Source: a bacterium (GTDB taxonomy: Bacteria; UBP7; UBA6624). From it: DNA of 6,512 nucleotides. Below the pieces are notes generated by a model that saw only the letters and a list, made by a program, of their open reading frames with translations, did no database searches and was not told where the DNA came from. Each line of letters starts with the position of its first letter. The first letter of the stretch is position 1. Where the stretch lies: the NCBI GenBank assembly GCA_014384545.1, contig JACNFQ010000075.1, forward strand, positions 1 through 6,512, written 5' to 3'. Positions 5,539 through 6,512 of the stretch are shown one piece after another. Made by a program: the position numbers and the translations under genes.

Positions 5539-6228
5539 ATGCGGTCTATTCTCCTCTTCTTCGCCCTAATGGCTGCGATTCCTGCCGGTGAGTATGGTTC
5601 AGGGGGATTGCTCCTTCCCGAACTCTCTGACCAATCAGAGGGTCTAACAGGAGCGCTCTCTTTAGACAATATCGGGATAGAGAAACGGCTTCGTGTATCA
5701 CTACGGTGGGACGCCAAACCCCTTACTTGGAACTGGTTTTGGGAGAAAGATACCGAGGACACCTATCAGCAATACGGGTTTTCGTTCCTTTATGTTCCCT
5801 TTGAAGGACATGGTCACACCCCTGCAGCTCTACTTATCACCCCTTCGTACTGGACCACAACCAATGCAGGTGTAACTGCCACTCAGTTTGGCACAACGAT
5901 TCAATACGCAATTGCTCCTCAGGATACAGCTCTTTCTATTGGACTGGGCTATCTGCAGGATGATGGAGAATCAGACCCCTCTCAAGAGATTGAACCCCTT
6001 GCCTCAATTGCTCGAAGGTTGGGCAAAGGATGGTTGCGTGCCGAATGGCGTGGGGGGGGGAATGTTTTCTTGGCTAGAAAGACCGCTTTTTCGTACGAAA
6101 CTGTTTGGGGGCGGAATACCTTTTGGGCGGGGTGGAAACGACAGACTTTTCCTGATGGTTCATCGGACGATGGAATCACTGTGGGATGGGGGCTTCTCTT
6201 TCCTTGGCCCAAACCTGCCTCAAAATAG
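5539..6228 (+). CDS. Putative exported beta-rich envelope protein (probable outer-membrane protein), function unknown
   Basis: I do not recognise a named family. The 229-residue product starts with a typical Sec signal peptide: R2, a hydrophobic stretch at 3-14, and a probable cleavage near A16. The rest has no transmembrane helix and is rich in alternating aromatic/polar strands, for example 49-69, 78-88, 96-125, 131-139, 164-200 and 212-223. Trp and Tyr are frequent, as in small outer-membrane barrels. The last strand (GITVGWGLLFPW) is followed by six residues (PKPASK) rather than ending in the usual terminal Phe, so barrel assembly is an inference. A nine-G tract encodes Gly172-174. The ATG has no clear Shine-Dalgarno. 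It is divergent from mqnD, and mutY overlaps its 3' end by 25 to 43 bases, suggesting shared transcription with mutY. That the gene is real is likely; the function is open. Confidence 0.7.
   Translation: MRSILLFFALMAAIPAGEYGSGGLLLPELSDQSEGLTGALSLDNIGIEKRLRVSLRWDAKPLTWNWFWEKDTEDTYQQYGFSFLYVPFEGHGHTPAALLITPSYWTTTNAGVTATQFGTTIQYAIAPQDTALSIGLGYLQDDGESDPSQEIEPLASIARRLGKGWLRAEWRGGGNVFLARKTAFSYETVWGRNTFWAGWKRQTFPDGSSDDGITVGWGLLFPWPKPASK
6052..6060 (+). repeat. Homopolymer tract of nine G inside the envelope-protein gene
   Basis: Nine G encode exactly three Gly codons (172-174). Adding one base gives a TAG at 6075-6077 soon after the tract. Losing one base moves reading into a frame open to 6319, replacing the C-terminal 55 residues. 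The consequence of slippage is read directly from the sequence; actual variation is not shown. Confidence 0.6.
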
Positions 6229-6512
6229 CCCAACGCTCTTTAGCCCTTTGGTTTGCCAAGTCCAAGCGAAAGGTGCCGTGGCGAGAGACAAGAGATCCCT
6301 GGGCGATACTCCTTTCTGAGGTTCTTCTCCAACAAACGACCGTAGCTACAGGCATTCGGCGTTTTGGTCCCTTGCTGGAGCGATTTCCCACTCCCATGTC
6401 AATGGCGATATCGTCAGAAAGTGAAGTCCTAAAGGCGTGGGAAGGGCTAGGGTACTATGGGCGTGCTCGGCGTCTCTGGAAGTGTGCCAAACTGATCGTG
6501 AATAGGTGGGGG
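6186..6512 (+). CDS. mutY: A/G-specific adenine DNA glycosylase MutY (N-terminal part, runs off the window)
   Basis: MutY removes adenine mispaired with 8-oxoguanine in base-excision repair. The frame is open to the last base, giving the first 109 of about 350 residues. Landmarks are LALWFAKSKRKVPWRETRDPW (19-39), the catalytic motif SEVLLQQTTVAT (44-55) with E45 matching Glu37 of E. coli MutY, FPT (67-69) and the WEGLGYYGRARRL segment (85-97). The helix-hairpin-helix, catalytic Asp and iron-sulfur cluster would lie downstream. The ATG at 6186 is the only in-frame ATG after the upstream stop at 6153-6155, and gives eight extra residues relative to E. coli. TTG at 6204 would match E. coli better; neither has a strong ribosome site. 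Either start lies inside the preceding gene, so translational coupling with it is likely. Confidence 0.93.
   Translation, partial: MGASLSLAQTCLKIAQRSLALWFAKSKRKVPWRETRDPWAILLSEVLLQQTTVATGIRRFGPLLERFPTPMSMAISSESEVLKAWEGLGYYGRARRLWKCAKLIVNRWG

Noticed and set aside
5888-6319. Plus-strand open frame of 143 codons overlapping the envelope gene and mutY
   Set aside because: Both overlapping frames give recognisable or signal-peptide-bearing proteins; this one does not. It matters only as the -1 slip product of the G9 tract.

Overview
The window is a dense stretch of bacterial chromosome with six protein genes, two of them cut by the window edges, and almost no intergenic DNA. A lipobox signal peptide on one protein and a probable outer-membrane protein point to a Gram-negative (diderm) host. 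An MqnD-like protein suggests menaquinone made by the futalosine route. I cannot name the phylum; an uncultivated or deltaproteobacteria-like lineage is only a guess. I see no RNA gene, CRISPR array, insertion sequence or other mobile element.

Layout, left to right. The plus strand at 1-669 holds the end of an M28 zinc peptidase with a C-terminal PDZ domain. It is followed after 29 bases by a complete fabI (enoyl-ACP reductase, 699-1505). The next gene is on the minus strand and converges on fabI, with only 4 bases between the two stop codons. It is a large subtilisin-family (S8) lipoprotein of 1035 residues (4617 to 1510). Its domains in order are prodomain, catalytic domain, Ig-like domain, discoidin-like domain, and a calcium-binding FG-GAP/VCBS-type beta-propeller. 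Upstream of it on the same strand, 33 bases away, is an MqnD-like gene (5508 to 4651), so the two may be co-transcribed. A 30-base divergent gap then separates mqnD from a plus-strand gene for a signal-peptide-bearing, probably beta-rich envelope protein (5539-6228). The 5' end of mutY (6186 to the window end) overlaps that gene.

The genes do not form one obvious pathway. They cover housekeeping functions (fatty-acid elongation, menaquinone synthesis, base-excision repair) mixed with envelope or secreted proteins (M28-PDZ peptidase, S8 lipoprotein, putative outer-membrane protein). I found no convincing new system. The points most worth a second look are the apparently circularly closed six-bladed propeller of the S8 protease, its lipid-anchored prodomain, two nine-G tracts inside reading frames of probable envelope or exported proteins, and the SPDPDD variant of the MqnD signature.
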